Source: Lateolabrax maculatus (taxonomy: Eukaryota > Chordata > Actinopteri > Acropomatiformes > Lateolabracidae). From it: a stretch of DNA of 64,000 nucleotides. Location: positions 19,815,501-19,879,500 of the forward strand of contig CM062218.1 in the NCBI GenBank assembly GCA_031216445.1, in the 5' to 3' direction. Below the pieces are notes generated by a model. That model was not told the DNA's origin. It saw only the letters and a list, made by a program, of their open reading frames with translations, and ran no database searches. Position 1 is the stretch's first letter, and the number at the start of each line of letters is the position of its first letter. This document shows positions 47,501 to 60,399 of the stretch, one piece after another. The translations under genes and the position numbers were made by a program.

Positions 47501-50500
47501 CAAAAGCTTTCCACCACTTCCTGTGTGCCAAGGGTAGTAGCTACCATTTAGGGCACCAAAGTCTGCATTCTTTCCTTGGTATTTTGGGGGTTTTAGCAAA
47601 CTGGGGTGAGTTTATTTTCTATAATTAAAAAACCTATACACAATGGGTATTTATAATCTATATTATATAAAAATAAATGATTCAGTGTCCTACTTCGAAA
47701 CATTAGTTAGACCTTCTTGTTCAATTTCTACAAACCTTGTACAATTCAAGAAAATAAAATTTTACTGTTAACTGAATAAATAAAATCCAAAAAATGTCTT
47801 GGTGGGTATTGGGGGACTTGGGCTTGTGATATCAGTGTTTAACATCCTGGCTATGGCCCTGTGTGCCAGTTGATTTTTGTAGGATAAAGCCAGCAGTAAC
47901 AGGCTAAAAAATTGCTATAATAAGACGTCCATTGGACAAATAAGGATACAATTTCAAGCTGAATTCAGCGCTGAACTATGTAAAGTGTGATGTAGTGTGA
48001 GTTAACTCGTTTAAGGGGCTCTTGAGCTGGCTGCAGAGGGCAGGGGCAAATCACAAGACACTATCAAAGTTGCAGGATATATGAGGATGACTATTCTTAC
48101 CAGAGCTTTGGCTCCCACCAGTTTTATCTTACATGGCTGGCTCAAAAATTGAATACAACAAAAGTCCCTCCAGAGGGGTTCCTTGGAGAAAATCCTATCA
48201 AATAAGGTTTTAGGCGTTAAATACATTAGAATGTCCTTGAACCCTTGAGGCATATTAACAAATTTTTCATTTTCATTCAACATCAGTCTCATAAGGACCA
48301 TTACCCAAAACACCCGCCCGTGACTCACTCGGGTCTAAGCATACAGGTGAAATGACCACCCGCGAATAGTAAATTCAAGGAAGCTTTTCAAATCAGGAAA
48401 AACCATCATCATCCCCCGCCGCCTGCCAAGCTACTGTACGACTGACTGGCTGGGTTAGTTTTGGAGTGAATGCGAAGGTCAGGGACTCGTAACTCCTCAC
48501 TCGCTGTCACCATTTCCTTGGCAGAAGGATCATCTGACTCACTGCCCAGAGCTCTTATTGGCGTCCAGGGGACTATGAGCTGGTAAATGGCTGGGTCATT
48601 TCAAACTGCCATAATAAAACACATTCAGGCCGCAGCTTAAATGAAATACTCAAGGAAACGAGACTGAGACGGGAGAAGGAAAGTGGAGAGACTGTTATGT
48701 GTCGCCAAGGCGTTGTCAACACCAGACAGTCTGGTGTGTTTGCGGCTCTTTTTACGAGCTTTTTTCGCTCAAACGTCGGCGGAAGTGTCTCCCTTTGCTC
48801 AGGCTCACCAGGTGCTGGAGCGTCGTGTGGGAAATGTACTCGCCTGTGTTATGAGTGCCGAAGGACGGGGATGGTGGGGGTGGCAGAGAAGTGCTTCCTC
48901 GTACACTCCTTTTCCCCTAGACAGGCAGATTACGGCGTGCTGTTAACTTGGACCAACTGTTTAAGTGTGAGGTCGGAGCAAATACTGCTGTGGGTTTCCC
49001 TGGTTGGATAGTTAAAGAAAAAACACTCTTTCCTGCAGCATTGTCCATTGCCCTGTGAAACTCTGTGGAATTTAACTTTTTCTCATGGGAGTTATATGGT
49101 GTCTTTGCTTTAACCTTCTGTTTATATTCATATTCAAGTTTTTGTCTCTTTGAAGGTCTCTTCTAGGGTTTGGGTGACAGAAAACTAGCCAATAAACTTA
49201 GTTTGTGGTAGAACTTATTCTCTGCATAGGTCGATTCAAAGTTTGACTTGAAATATGCTGCTTGTGTATCACGACCTTTACTTTTAAAGGAATATTTTAA
49301 CATTTTGGGAAAGTCAGATAAATAAATGTGCAGCAACTAAAGATAAAATGCAGAAAAATAGCAAAGACTACTTGGAAACAAAAGAAGAAGCGAACTCAGC
49401 TCTGTCTAAGTTCTAAAATATATGCCTTCCAACTCCTCTAAAGTTGTCTTATTACATACTGTATCTCATTTGTTTTATCCCTACACAAACGGGAATGGTG
49501 GAATGACACTTTGTGATTGTAGTGGGAGTTGTGAGCTGTATGTAACTATTTCTTGCTTACAGTTTATTCATCCAGTATTTCCTTATCTCCAGCCAACATG
49601 GAGTTAGTGCATAAGGTCCAGCACATAACTAACTTTAAATCCACATTTTTGTTTGTGTACGGATTAAACAACGAGATGAAACGTGTTAATGTGAGCTTGT
49701 AAGGGTATTGTTCGCCAGGCTAAGCATGCTAGAATCCAGCTTCATTCTTATTTTTATACATATTCTTGGAGGAAAGCGAATAAGAGTATTTTCCTAAATG
49801 TTGTCCTCCCTCCTTTACCATCGTGACCTTTTATCTGAAATGGAATGGTACCACTTGGCTCGTTAAGGAACCTGAACAGAATACTGTACAGTAGATGAAG
49901 CCAAAGGATAAAGGAATTGACTAACAATATAAATGAGAACAATGTCAGGTTTAAGAAATAACCTTAGTGTTGCATCACAAATTAGCACACAAAGTCCCGT
50001 GAAACTGTCAAGTAGAGTGCTATTAAAAAGGGATTCATTGGATTGAGTTAAAACCTTGCATTATGATACAGTACGTATCTCAGGCTCTAAAACACATTCT
50101 GATAGGATTACCTGCTGGATAAATGTCTGTCTACACTGATTGATAGCTGGTAGGACAGTGTGGCTCAGTGAGAGTTCTCTAACAGACAGCTGTGTTTTGG
50201 ATTTCTTCAGATAAATCTGCCTTGTTTGGCTGTTTTCTCTCCTCTCAGTGTTATTTGAGTGATGCAACAGACAGGAAGCATAAACATGTCTGCTCTCTGT
50301 CGCTCAGCCGTTTCCCTAAGCATCGCAACAGTGCCGATGATGTGTGTCCATATAACCAGATAAACCAGATATCTGGCCAAATAGTGTTTATATGGCAGCA
50401 AAGGGATCACATTTTCTCATTATGATCATAGGCCACAAGTTTAAAAGTTCACAGCTGAACCGAAGTTCAGAACCTCATGCAGCAGACAAGCACTGACTTG

Positions 50501-52353
50501 TCATTTTCCACAGCGTATCTCTGTTGTGCTGATGTTGCTTGTACTTCATATGCGAGGGAGATAAGTCCCGAGAAATCAGGTATTCAACTCATTAGAGGTG
50601 CACTGTACAGTATGTAGGGCAACAGGGTCAGTTATATATAATGACACCATCTTCTGACTGGAGGCTCACCCTCTAAGCAGGCACTGTGTTGACAATGCAT
50701 CCATAAGCAAGATACTGAAAGCCTGCCCGATTCAAGAATCTGCCACTGGCAAGTCAAGAAATGTATGAGTAGATACTTGCAATTATCACTGTGTTTATAC
50801 TGTTATACTGTATTGGAGAGTTATTAGTCTTTGTGGTACTACTAGCTTGTGAAAAATAAGCATGTATGCATCCATAAATATATGAAAAGGCAAATATTTG
50901 ATTCCCCCAGCAAGGGTTTTTATTCATATTAAACTTGCAAGTTGTAATTTAATTAGTAATTTGTAATTTTTTTTAGACTTTTAATTTGGTGTTTTTAGAA
51001 CATTCCTTTCTTCTGCCATCAAATTTAATTAACTAGATATCCAGGAAAGTGTAAGGAATTCAATCCTCACAATAAAATGAGCTATGTGTTCATGCCTCAT
51101 AATGCATTCAGTTTTTACTACTTTTATTAAATTCCTTTTCATCAAAAGGAGTTTTCCCCCTCACGCTATAGTATGTTTAAATGAGAGCACCTCCGATTCT
51201 CTTTATGTCAAGACGTAAGGAGAGAGCAGCTCCCTCATGTCCAAACATGTATTTTCTGTGTCAGCCTTCTGGTTATCTTTTTCTAGATACCCATCACTCA
51301 GATTTCCTCCATCTCTATATCTTTCAGGTGGTCAGGGCTCGGCTGGAGGAGCGGGGCGTGGTGGTACGTGACGTCAAGCTGAACGGCTCGGCAGCCAGCC
51401 ACGTGCTTCACCAGGACAATGGCCTTGGCTACAAAGACCTGGACCTGATTTTTGGCCTGAATCTCACTGATGACAAAACCTTCAGGCTGGTGAAGGATGT
51501 GGTGCTGGACTGCCTGGTGGACTTCTTGCCTGAAGGGGTGTGCAGGGAGCGAATCACAGCCCTCGCCTTGAAAGAAGCGTACGTGCAGAAACTGGTGAAG
51601 GTTTGCAATGACACAGACCGCTGGAGCCTCATCTCGCTGTCCAACAACACCGGCAAGAACGTGGAACTGAAGTTTGTGGACTCCCTGAGAAGGCAGTTTG
51701 AGTTCAGTGTCGACTCCTTCCAGATCACTCTGGACTCGTTGCTGCTCTTCGACCGCTGCTCAGAGACGGCCATGTCCAAGACCTTCCACCCTACAGTGCA
51801 GGGGGAGAGCATGTACGGAGACTTTGAGGAAGCTCTGGGTCACCTTCGCTCCAGGACTATCGCCACCCGCAGCCCAGAAGAGATCCGGGGCGGTGGGCTG
51901 CTCAAGTACTGCCACCTGCTGGTGCGCGGCTTCCGGCCGTCCTCCGAGGCCCAGATAAAAGTGATGCAGCGCTACATGTGCTCACGCTTCTTCATCGACT
52001 TCCCCGACATAAGCGAGCAGCAGAGAAAACTGGAGGCATATCTGCAGAACCACTTTGCGGGCATGGAACACAAGCGCTACGAGTACCTGGTGACGCTGAG
52101 GCGAGTGGTGGACGAGAGCACCGTGTGTCTGATGGGCCACGAGCGCAGACAGACCCTGGCTCTTATTTCCGCCCTGGCATTGCGCGTAATGGCCGAACAG
52201 AACGCTATCCCTGCCCTGTCCAACATCACCTGCTACTACCAGCCCGCTCCCTATGTCAGAGACGTCAACTTCAGCAATTACTATGTGGCACAAGTTCAGT
52301 CACCCATGGCAACATGCAGTAACTCTTATCAAACGTGGCTGCCTTGCAGCTGA
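44512..52353 (+). CDS. tent5b: Terminal nucleotidyltransferase 5B (FAM46B), non-canonical poly(A) polymerase
   Basis: A TENT5/FAM46 enzyme that extends mRNA poly(A) tails in the cytoplasm. Coding exons are 44512-44667 (52 codons, phase 0, donor GTGAGA) and 51328-52353 (acceptor TTTCAG, 341 codons plus TGA), giving 393 residues. The intron is 6660 bp. Visible parts are WDQVRRLDSIL and PIHGRGNFPTLSVQPRQIVQ from exon 1, the nucleotidyltransferase GS motif at 72-73 (LNGSAASHVL), catalytic carboxylates D89 and D91 (KDLDLIF) with E165 (NVELKFVDS), then RSPEEIRGGGLLKYCHLLVR, RYMCSRFFIDFPD, STVCLMGHERRQT and the C-terminal TWLPCS. All catalytic positions are intact. Exon 1 LSVQPRQIVQ and the syntenic place favour TENT5B, while the C-terminus resembles TENT5A/C more than human TENT5B does. 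An upstream in-frame extension of exon 2 (from 51181) is intron. ATG 44512 is the first ATG in frame and has G at -3. Confidence 0.92.
45102..45148. repeat. Poly(C) plus (CA)n microsatellite
   Basis: Fifteen C followed, after ATTA, by a CA run. Confidence 0.9.
49282..49620. repeat. Foldback repeat family, diverged inverted copy
   Basis: TTAAAGGAATATTTTAACAT at the left and CTACACAAACGGGAATGG, GTAACTATTTCTTGC inside resemble the reverse complement of the family at 5425-5775 and its known relatives. Strongly diverged. Confidence 0.4.
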
Positions 52354-52994
52354 GCAATGACCTTAAAGATGTGTGGAGAGCTTTGGGTTTTAACTTTCAC
52401 GTTGATGTTAGCTGAGCATTCATTAGAGTGCTCAGCACCTCTGTAGCAATGTGGCTTTTTGGTTTGAGGGCCGTCGTGGACAAAAAGGATTTAGCCAAAT
52501 CTTATATCAAAACCATTCCACTAAATTATATTGATTAATACTGCTGTAAAAAGAAAAGAAAAGGAAAAAAAAAGTCTCATTCGAGCCGTTATAATTATAC
52601 CTTTTTATTCTGTTTTCGTTTCATAACCAATGTGGACATGTATGGAAAAACATGAAGGGTGGATGTGTGATGGAGGAACTTTGTCAGTTCTGTTTCTTGT
52701 CTGATGGAGGCTTGTATTGGGTCTTTAATGAAATGTAAATACTTTGTACGAAACCTGAAAGCTGTTTTTTGTTCTGTCTGTGGTTTCAGCTGACCTGACT
52801 GGGAGGGAAAAAGGACCAAAGAAATACTTTCTTGTGTAGCATGACAAACAAAGACTGTATGTGGTTCCAAGTGCCTGAAAAATGTCTATAGTATATACCT
52901 ATAGTAGTTGCCATGTAAGAATTGTTTTTGAAACTTTTTCATCCAGGTTACTGTACATTTCTATATCAAGGGTCAGGGTATTTGTTTTTAAATC

Positions 52995-53000
52995 ATTAAA
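52995..53000 (+). terminator. tent5b poly(A) signal (ATTAAA variant)
   Basis: ATTAAA lies about 640 bp after the tent5b stop, followed by a T-rich stretch. No AATAAA was seen between the stop and this point. Confidence 0.5.
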
Positions 53001-54190
53001 AAAAAGTCAAAAATGGAAAGATGTGGTACATTGGTCTTTTTTTTACACTTTCTACAAAGTTCATAGGAGTAAGATATGTTTTAATATGCTCCAGTTGACT
53101 CAATTTAGTCTGTGGATGTGCGTCATGAACGCATACTCTACTCTTCTCTCTATCTCACCGTATCAGTTTCCCTTTTTTCAAAGATCTCCCTCAGTCTATC
53201 CTTCTTGATCGCTCTCTCTCCCACTCACACACACACACACACACACACTCCTCAGTGTGTCGTCTGTGTTCTATCAGCCAGACACCGAGCACGATGAGGC
53301 ACGACACAAACGCTCACTTGTTCCCCAGAAACGGATTCCCCTGATTACGAGCCTATACATTAGCCACTTCCTTCCACTTGTGCATCCGAAGAGGGGTTCC
53401 TTGGCCTCAGCCAGAAAGGGGAGAACGCTGTTACTCGTCTTGGATGAGTTGGGCTCTGAGGGTGCAGCAGAGGACCAGGCGGTGAAATGGGACTGCTGGC
53501 TTTTCAGCAAATGTAATGATGCATTCCAGCACTTCACTTCCTGGATGATCAAAACTTTTCCGTTTTTTTATCCTCGCTTAGACCAACATTTCTCCCGCTA
53601 TGACATTTTATCCAAATTACTTTTGCATGGGGAATGACTTCTTGAGATTTAGTAGAGCGTGAAATGGCATGTAGCTGGAACACACCTGCTTACTATTGCT
53701 CCAGATGGAGACAGAAAGCACTTGCATTGCTGGAACACTTGAGTGAAGCGCTCACTGATTTCATTATAAAAGTTAATTTGGAAGGAAAGTGTCTGTCAGA
53801 ATGAATAAGGGGGCGAGATATAAATGCATCAAGGGAAATTTCCCTCCCTGGGTTAGCTGTCAGACAGAAACACTCAAGGAAACATAGGACACCCCTGGAG
53901 AGTTCCACTGGAATAAACACACATTAAAGTCGCAGCTACTGTTAAAGACTTGTTGTAAAGAGCTTGTTGTATCTTTAACAAACCAGTGATTTCAGCGCCT
54001 GGTGGCCAGACCTCAAGAGTCAACCAGAGAGCTGTGAGGAACATCTCTGGAAATGTGCAATATTAATTAACAAACTAGCACACTGTAAAGGTGTAGAAGG
54101 TTAATTTCAATGATTAATCTCAATGAAACTTTCCTTAAAATTGTAGCTACGCAAGCGGTATGGCTTTATGGTCTGTCACTTCACCACATT
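53001..54190. other. Intergenic downstream of tent5b
   Basis: No exon recognised. It has a CA microsatellite at 53225-53249 and then unique sequence. A 126-codon open frame at 53257-53637 shows no recognisable domain and no exon-like context. Confidence 0.5.
53225..53249. repeat. (CA)n microsatellite
   Basis: A pure CA run of about 25 bp. Confidence 0.85.
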
Positions 54191-54194
54191 GGAA

Positions 54195-54590
54195 TATCTT
54201 AACCATTGGATGGATTGCCATGAAATTTTGTGCAAACATTCATGTTCCTCAGAGGATGAACCCTAATGACCTCAGTTAGCCCCTGACTTTCCATTCAACA
54301 CTACCAGCAGCTGAATATGTGTACTTATTCAGTGAGATATATCTCAACATATACATGACAGATCGGCACAAAACTTGGTAGAGACATTCATTGTTCCTAA
54401 ACAATTAACCTTACTGACTTTGGTGATCCCCTGCGCCCCCATCAGGTTCACATTTGTAGTTTTCAGTGAAATATCTTGATAACTATTTGACGGAATGCCC
54501 TAAAATTTGGTACAGACATTCACACCCCCATCAGGATAAATTATAACAACTCTAATGATCCCTTCATTTTCCATCTAGAGCCACCATCGC
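54195..54590. repeat. Three diverged tandem copies of a ~130-150-bp unit
   Basis: Each copy has the order: a (G/C)GGA(A/T)TGCC-like start, AAA(A/C)TT(G/T)GT, then AGACATTCA (or AAACATTCA), a CCTCAGGATGAA-like stretch, then an AATGATCCC-like stretch and a short C/T-rich end. Copies start near 54205, 54358 and 54490. A lone relative lies at 43147-43270. Non-coding. Confidence 0.6.
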
Positions 54591-57500
54591 TATAAAGTTG
54601 GTTTTACATAAAATATTACAAAAGGAAAAATGCTGATGTTTTGGAAGCTTGTGGTTGTACAATAAACCAAGATGTAGGCATTATGCCAAAAAGGTTTCTA
54701 AGTGGATTTAAGGCAAGGTATACACAGTGTTGTTTTTCCTGGTTTCTCCAGATGCCACAGATACATCTGACACTGTGGCAAGCACTGTGGTTCATACTGT
54801 TCCACACCAGCTCTCAGCAGCTTGGCCTTCTCACCCCCGTCTCCAGTCTACGTGGGTGGGCTTCTGGGTCGAACTCCTACCATAGATATTGAGCTCAAAA
54901 GGTCCCGTTATCATTTTTTCCCTCCTTTCTATGTCGGTCTGCTGTGAAGAGTAATCTCTGCCTGAAGATCGCAGTGTGCATGTTGTTCGGGGATGCGGTC
55001 TGTTTGCATGACGGGTGATTAGATTATGGGAATGTCTTCTTTAGTGGTGACTGATACCACCTGGGGGATGATGGGGAGGGTCAGGATGAGCGTGGAGCCA
55101 AGAATGGTCTCCAGTGTAATAAACTGTTCACTGTTGTCAACTCTCAGCTCCCTATCTGGGTATATTGGCTGTCCAGGGAGATTGTAACAGAAAAACAAAT
55201 TAGTTCTCAGATGAGATGCTACACGGGCGGTTGAATCTTCTCAAACAAAGATGAACGCGGTGAACTTTAAAGAGCATGACTGAAGGAAGACGTAAAAGGA
55301 GTATTTATCATGGGGAGGGGAGTTTAGGAGAAATGAGAGAGGAAGTGAACAAATCAAAAGACATATTTTATATCAAAGAAAGTGGTGAGAACTCTGTTTC
55401 CAAGTTTGAGTTGCCCCCATCCAAACTAAGTGCCAAAAAAGTACCACATGTGATAAAAATCTGCGATTTGAGATACAATAAAATTCTTCTATTCAAGAAT
55501 GTTTAAATCAGATTGATACTAATTTCAGTCTTTACAGCCAAAGAATGAAGGAAGTGGTGCTGAAGTTTTTCTCATAAAGCTCTTTTACTGGACTGGGTGG
55601 CATCGCTTCATCCATCATCATGTCGTTAGCAAGCGATTCCCAGGAACTCACAGTATTTCTATTTGTAGGATCTGTGGATATTCAGAGCTGCTTCACCATG
55701 GTGATGTTTATTTGTTGTCCTGAAATGCAAAAGCACTGCCTGTGCCATACAGTGAGCAATAAAAACTATGCATCCACCTAGGCTTTTGGTGCATTTTCCT
55801 GTGCCACAAAATGAGTTAAAAATATGTTTAATGGGGAATTTCTATTAAAAAGAAAGAAAATTCATGACATTTATCTAAGTATTAAAATCCAATACCTACA
55901 GAAAGCTGTTTAGCACATGTATTCACCCCATGTTTGCTCACTTGGGCTAAATGCTCTTGTTAGAAAACAATGGCATGATATGATATCATATCATATGATA
56001 TGTTACTCATTCTCGATAATAATTTTAAAAAGTCAAAATCTGATTCTTAACCTTGGAAACAGCAGTTGAGATCATAATCTCACCATATGGTCATTTAGTA
56101 GCATTTATAGGACTTTCAATCAATCACATGCGCTTCATCAGCAAATTAAATTTTTCTCTCCACGATGCTTCCAAAATCAAAGATGAACCTCAGCTTTAAG
56201 CCAACATGGACAAGATGTCCTCAAAGTTATAATACAATTTCAGTTCTGGTTGATTTGGCGTCCTGGACGCCGATTTCATAAATAGTACCTAAAATTTGAT
56301 TTGATATGATGAAAATCATAAGGATTATGACTTTAAAGTGCTCAGAAAAAAAACCCCATTTCAAATTCAAAGATCAGGATATATTCAACCGCTCCTTGTG
56401 TCTCCTTGCCTTCTCAACTGTTAACATTTAACCTCAGATTGTGAGTAGATAGAAAATTACAATTTTACCTCCTGTAACTAAGTTGAATTGAACCGTGTCC
56501 CTTTAATTTAAGGTCAATTGGACAGTAATAAAAACAGAAATAAAATCTCACCAAACTCCCCATTCAGGCCAACTGAGTGACGATTCAATCAACAAAGTCA
56601 AGCAAGTTGTAATTTTCCTGGACTGACACATACTGTATAATTCCTTCAGTAGCTGAATTTATTTTTCCAAAACAAGCAGAACAGAAATGTTCTTATATGC
56701 ATCCAGTGCTCTCGCCACTTTATTTGAACACATTAGTGAGTAACCTATAATTTACAGACATCACAGACGCTGAGGAGAAGCCTCGGCCTGTGTTTTCATG
56801 ACAAATAAGGGCTGGAGCACAGACGGCTGAGCTCCGAATTCTGTTGAGTCACTCCCAGACTGAAAATAATGAACTGTATTTTTAAGAGAGAGTCCCAGAC
56901 CACTGAGGGTGTAGACTATAAACAAAAAGAGACACCGTGTGAGCGCACGACACAATTTTGGGAAAGATTTGCTGAATGGAAATGTCACGTCTGGAAATGG
57001 CACAGAGAGGTCTCTTTTTTATTTGAAATGAATGATTTCAGCTCACAGGCTGCCACACAGCTGCCGGAGCCGCTGTCAGCTTCATCTAAAGGCAAAAACT
57101 AATGGTACCATACCAACATCTGCTCGGGCCAAACACCAGCCTGCTTTCATTTGGTTTAGAGGAAGATGGGCGGGGGTGCTCTCTTCCCTTATCCGACCAG
57201 CTTCCTGACAGCCATGGTAAACACCAGCCCTCTGAAAGGTCACACTGTTTGTCACCCTTTGGCCCCCGCGAGGAGCTCTCTTTTCATAAATATTAATGGC
57301 CACTGTACTGAATGGGGCCACTGGCTGTTAACAAGGGGTGTGGAGGATGAGAGGAAGAGCTGGTTCTTTTTAACGCTGCGAGAGGCTCCTCCACCGTGGC
57401 GGCCACGGCAAAACGGTCCTGACATATGGATCTTCTTAGCCAGAAGTGACTGGAGCTCTGATCCCTCGTGGCTTTGATTGCCGGGAGCTCGCTTCAGCTC

Positions 57501-59444
57501 CGACAGTGAAGTCAGCAATAGTCGACGGTTTCACTGCAGACCACAACGGCTCTCCACTTGAGAACTGTAAATTCTCCCCAAAATGACTGTTTACCCTCCA
57601 GGTGCTCAAGCCTTTCAGAGCGCCCAGCTTGACGATAATGTACAGTGGGCCCTGTTTATCAGTTGGCCTCAGACAGCTTATATAGTATAACAGTGTTATA
57701 TAATAACCTGAGCCGCACAGACAAAGGTATACCATGCTTCTCCATGAGGTTCACTCCATATTACTCACCAACCCCTCCCCCTTCAAAACAAAAAGCAAAA
57801 GAAAAAAAAAAAAGCCTCAACACATCTGATTGTCCGCTGATTTCAAACACAGCCAAATGGCATGCAGACAGCAGCCCGGACGGACAAAAAGAAGCTTTGT
57901 TTTAGACCAAGTCGACCGTGAGTGTGTGAACAGGGGGATGGAAATTTGGAAAACCTTGGAGGGATGTTTGCTTGATTTGGAATTATTCGGATTTCAAAAA
58001 ATGTACCAGCCTTTCATTACTTGGCATTCCAGAGCATGAAATATGCTCTGTCCAAAACCCGAGAAGAAATTGTAAGTATGTATGTGTAAGATTTCACATT
58101 ACACCTTTTGCTTCAAAGGATCTTGGTGGAATTTGGAAGGTATAAGATGTGTGTGAGTTGACTCTCACGAAACATCAGGTCTATAAAGGCGTATTATTTT
58201 AAGCATACTGCATGTGCCTCCTTCCTGCTCGCACCGGGGCTCATTTTCCTCTCAATTGGGTTTCCCAGAGTCACACACTGTATATCAAGACTCGCAAAGA
58301 GAAGCAACATTTCACTGGCAGTGTTGATGTTTCCTTATGAAATACGGCTCAGCATGCGGTAGCATCGTGCTGTGGAGGAGGAGGCAGGAGAGGTTGATAG
58401 ATGACCCACAAGGCAGGGGCTTCAGTTTGGCTCGCGGTGCGCAAGGAGGAGTGACATCTGATCTGCCCAGGTGGTGAAGGACAGGCCTGCTTCTGTTTCC
58501 ATCCATCTGCCTGGGGGAAGGTAAATCACATCTTCTGCTCACACTTCAGCTAAACTTCCTATCGGCCGAGTAGCTGCGGACAGTTGTCTGAACTGAAGGG
58601 TACTAATTACTTTATAAGTGACACTCAACTCACCGATACAGTCACGGTGGATTCATACGATCTGTCATAGCCAGGAATAAAGTCGTAAATGAAAAGAGAG
58701 GAAACTATTAACTATAGTCGGTAATGTAAACAGCCAATTATGCAATCAACTGTGCTCCCAGAAACACACAGATGTAATAACTGACATTTTCATATGCCCA
58801 AAATCTGTATCACTGCTCCCTAGGGCCGGGTGAAATACAGCAACACAAAATTGATACAGGCAGGTCAGGCTGTTTCCACATGCTCTTTTCCATACATGAG
58901 CTTGAGGCTCCCATAGCTGAACATATGAAAAAAGCACCACCAACAGACTCACTTTAATAAGAGAAGGTCCATGGAAAAATAGCCTCACAATGGCATCCTC
59001 ACAATTTGAGTGACAAGTGAATTCTGGGAAGCACAGTGCCGGGCCATTCAAGAGCCTTCCAAGGTGCTATCATTTCCTTAATTCTTCTGCACAAAGACAT
59101 TTTTTTATTCCCCCTTCACAGATATCATGCTCATTTTACAAAACAACAGCCCAGGCTGACAGTGACAAGTTAGAATAGGCATTCACATTACTTAGCATGT
59201 CGATGGATTTGTTTAGCGAACAGAGGAAGCTTTTTAGAGAATATAGATAGGTATAACATATCCCTGTGCGTCAGCTCCCACACAGTGACTCAATCAGATT
59301 AGCTGAATCATAATCACTTCTGTCTGTCCAACATGATTGACCTATTTGCAACTTGGCAAACACAAACACATGCAAAGAATTTCTGTCACACGTACTTTTG
59401 TTGCACCTGTTTCTGTTTGTGTTATTAGATGTCATTAAAACATA
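54591..59444. other. Intergenic desert downstream of tent5b
   Basis: No exon recognised. Two GC-richer, repeat-poor stretches at 57000-57670 and 58180-58560 stand out from the AT-rich surroundings. A short ATATGATATCATATC palindromic string occurs near 55977-56003. Confidence 0.45.
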
Positions 59445-59935
59445 CACTATATGGCCAAAGGTCAGTGGACACCTCACTAATTAGTTCAGTTCTGCCCTAG
59501 TCAACTCTAAGTGCTATTATTGTGAAGTGGAAGCGCCTAGGAGCAACGACAGCTCAGGCCCCTTAGTTCCAGTGAAGGGTCTTCTTAAAATGTTCAGGAT
59601 ACAAAGACAAACCTTTATTGTCCCAGCATGTCGTGCCCCTGTGCACAAAGCCAGGTCCATAAAGAGCCTGCACAGAACCCTGAACTCAACCCCACTGAAC
59701 ACCTTTGGGAGGAATTAGAACGCTGATTGCGAGCCAGGCCTTCTTGTCCAAAATCAGTTCATGACCTCACAAATAATCTTTTGGCTGAATAGGCACAAAT
59801 TCCCACAGACATACTCCAAAGTCTTGTGGAAAGCCTTTCCAGAAGAGTGGCAGCTGTTATAGCCACCTCCATATTAATGCCCCAGGTTTTATAATGGGAT
59901 GTCCATCAAGCTCATACAGGCATGAAGGTCAAAGT
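59445..59935 (+). mobile_element. Tc1/mariner-type DNA transposon relic
   Basis: Starts after a TA with the terminal repeat CACTATATGGCCAAAG and GTGGACACC. The interior retains decayed coding sequence for the C-terminal part of a Tc1-like transposase: a GTGCACAAAGCCAGGTCCAT block and the coding counterpart of the conserved NPxEHLWEELER stretch near 59687-59722, with frame changes and stops between. The N-terminal part, most of the DDE domain and the right terminal repeat are missing. Not functional. Confidence 0.82.
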
Positions 59936-60198
59936 TGAACGTATGTGGCGTAGTGATAAAATACTATATATGTAATGTCTGCTATCCTTTGACTTGAAGT
60001 GTGGTGTTTTTACCTGCAGCACTGAGAGCAAAGATTCACAGGTTTTTATACAGAAGTTAGTAAGGAACTTTGACAAAAACGTAACCAAAACGACAACAAA
60101 ATAACAACTCAAGTTGCATTTACTAGCTTTTATGAGCCTTCATCAGTTGAATATGCAAATTTGCTCGTGATCTTGAAAAGTTTTAACAAAAAAAAAAA

Positions 60199-60353
60199 TT
60201 TCTGGAGCTTTCAACCACATGTCATGGCCTTCATAAGTGGCTCAGCTGTGATCATGTGACCCAAGTATAGAATGACAACAACGTGATGACAGCTGGACCA
60301 TCGCCATCCCAACTATGATGATGGCCTTGAGATGCTGTTGAAAGCTCCAGAAA
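60199..60353. repeat. 155-bp stem-loop repeat
   Basis: A perfect 17-bp inverted pair (TTTCTGGAGCTTTCAAC at 60199-60215 and its complement at 60337-60353), with further imperfect pairing inward (ATGGCCTTCAT versus GATGATGGCC). Confidence 0.7.
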
Positions 60354-60399
60354 ACCAGAAAAAAAGCTCTTTAGTGGATTTTCCCAACTATTTTTTCCA

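Larger units (their letters stand above)
44668..51327 (+). other. tent5b intron 1
   Basis: A 6.66-kb intron with a C run (45102-45116) next to a CA microsatellite (45121-45148), a foldback-family relic (49282-49620) and a GC-richer, repeat-poor stretch at 48280-49010. No other exon is recognisable on either strand. Confidence 0.65.

Noticed and set aside
51181..51327. In-frame upstream extension of the large tent5b exon
   Set aside because: A strong acceptor (CTTTCAG) at 51321-51327 and family homology starting at VVRARLEE show that this part is intron.
53257..53637. 126-codon plus-strand open frame after tent5b
   Set aside because: No domain, repeat-derived coding or splice context recognised, and it begins next to a microsatellite. 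It could be reconsidered if transcripts are found.
59527..59718. 63-codon open frame as an independent gene
   Set aside because: It is decayed Tc1/mariner transposase sequence within the 59445-59935 relic.
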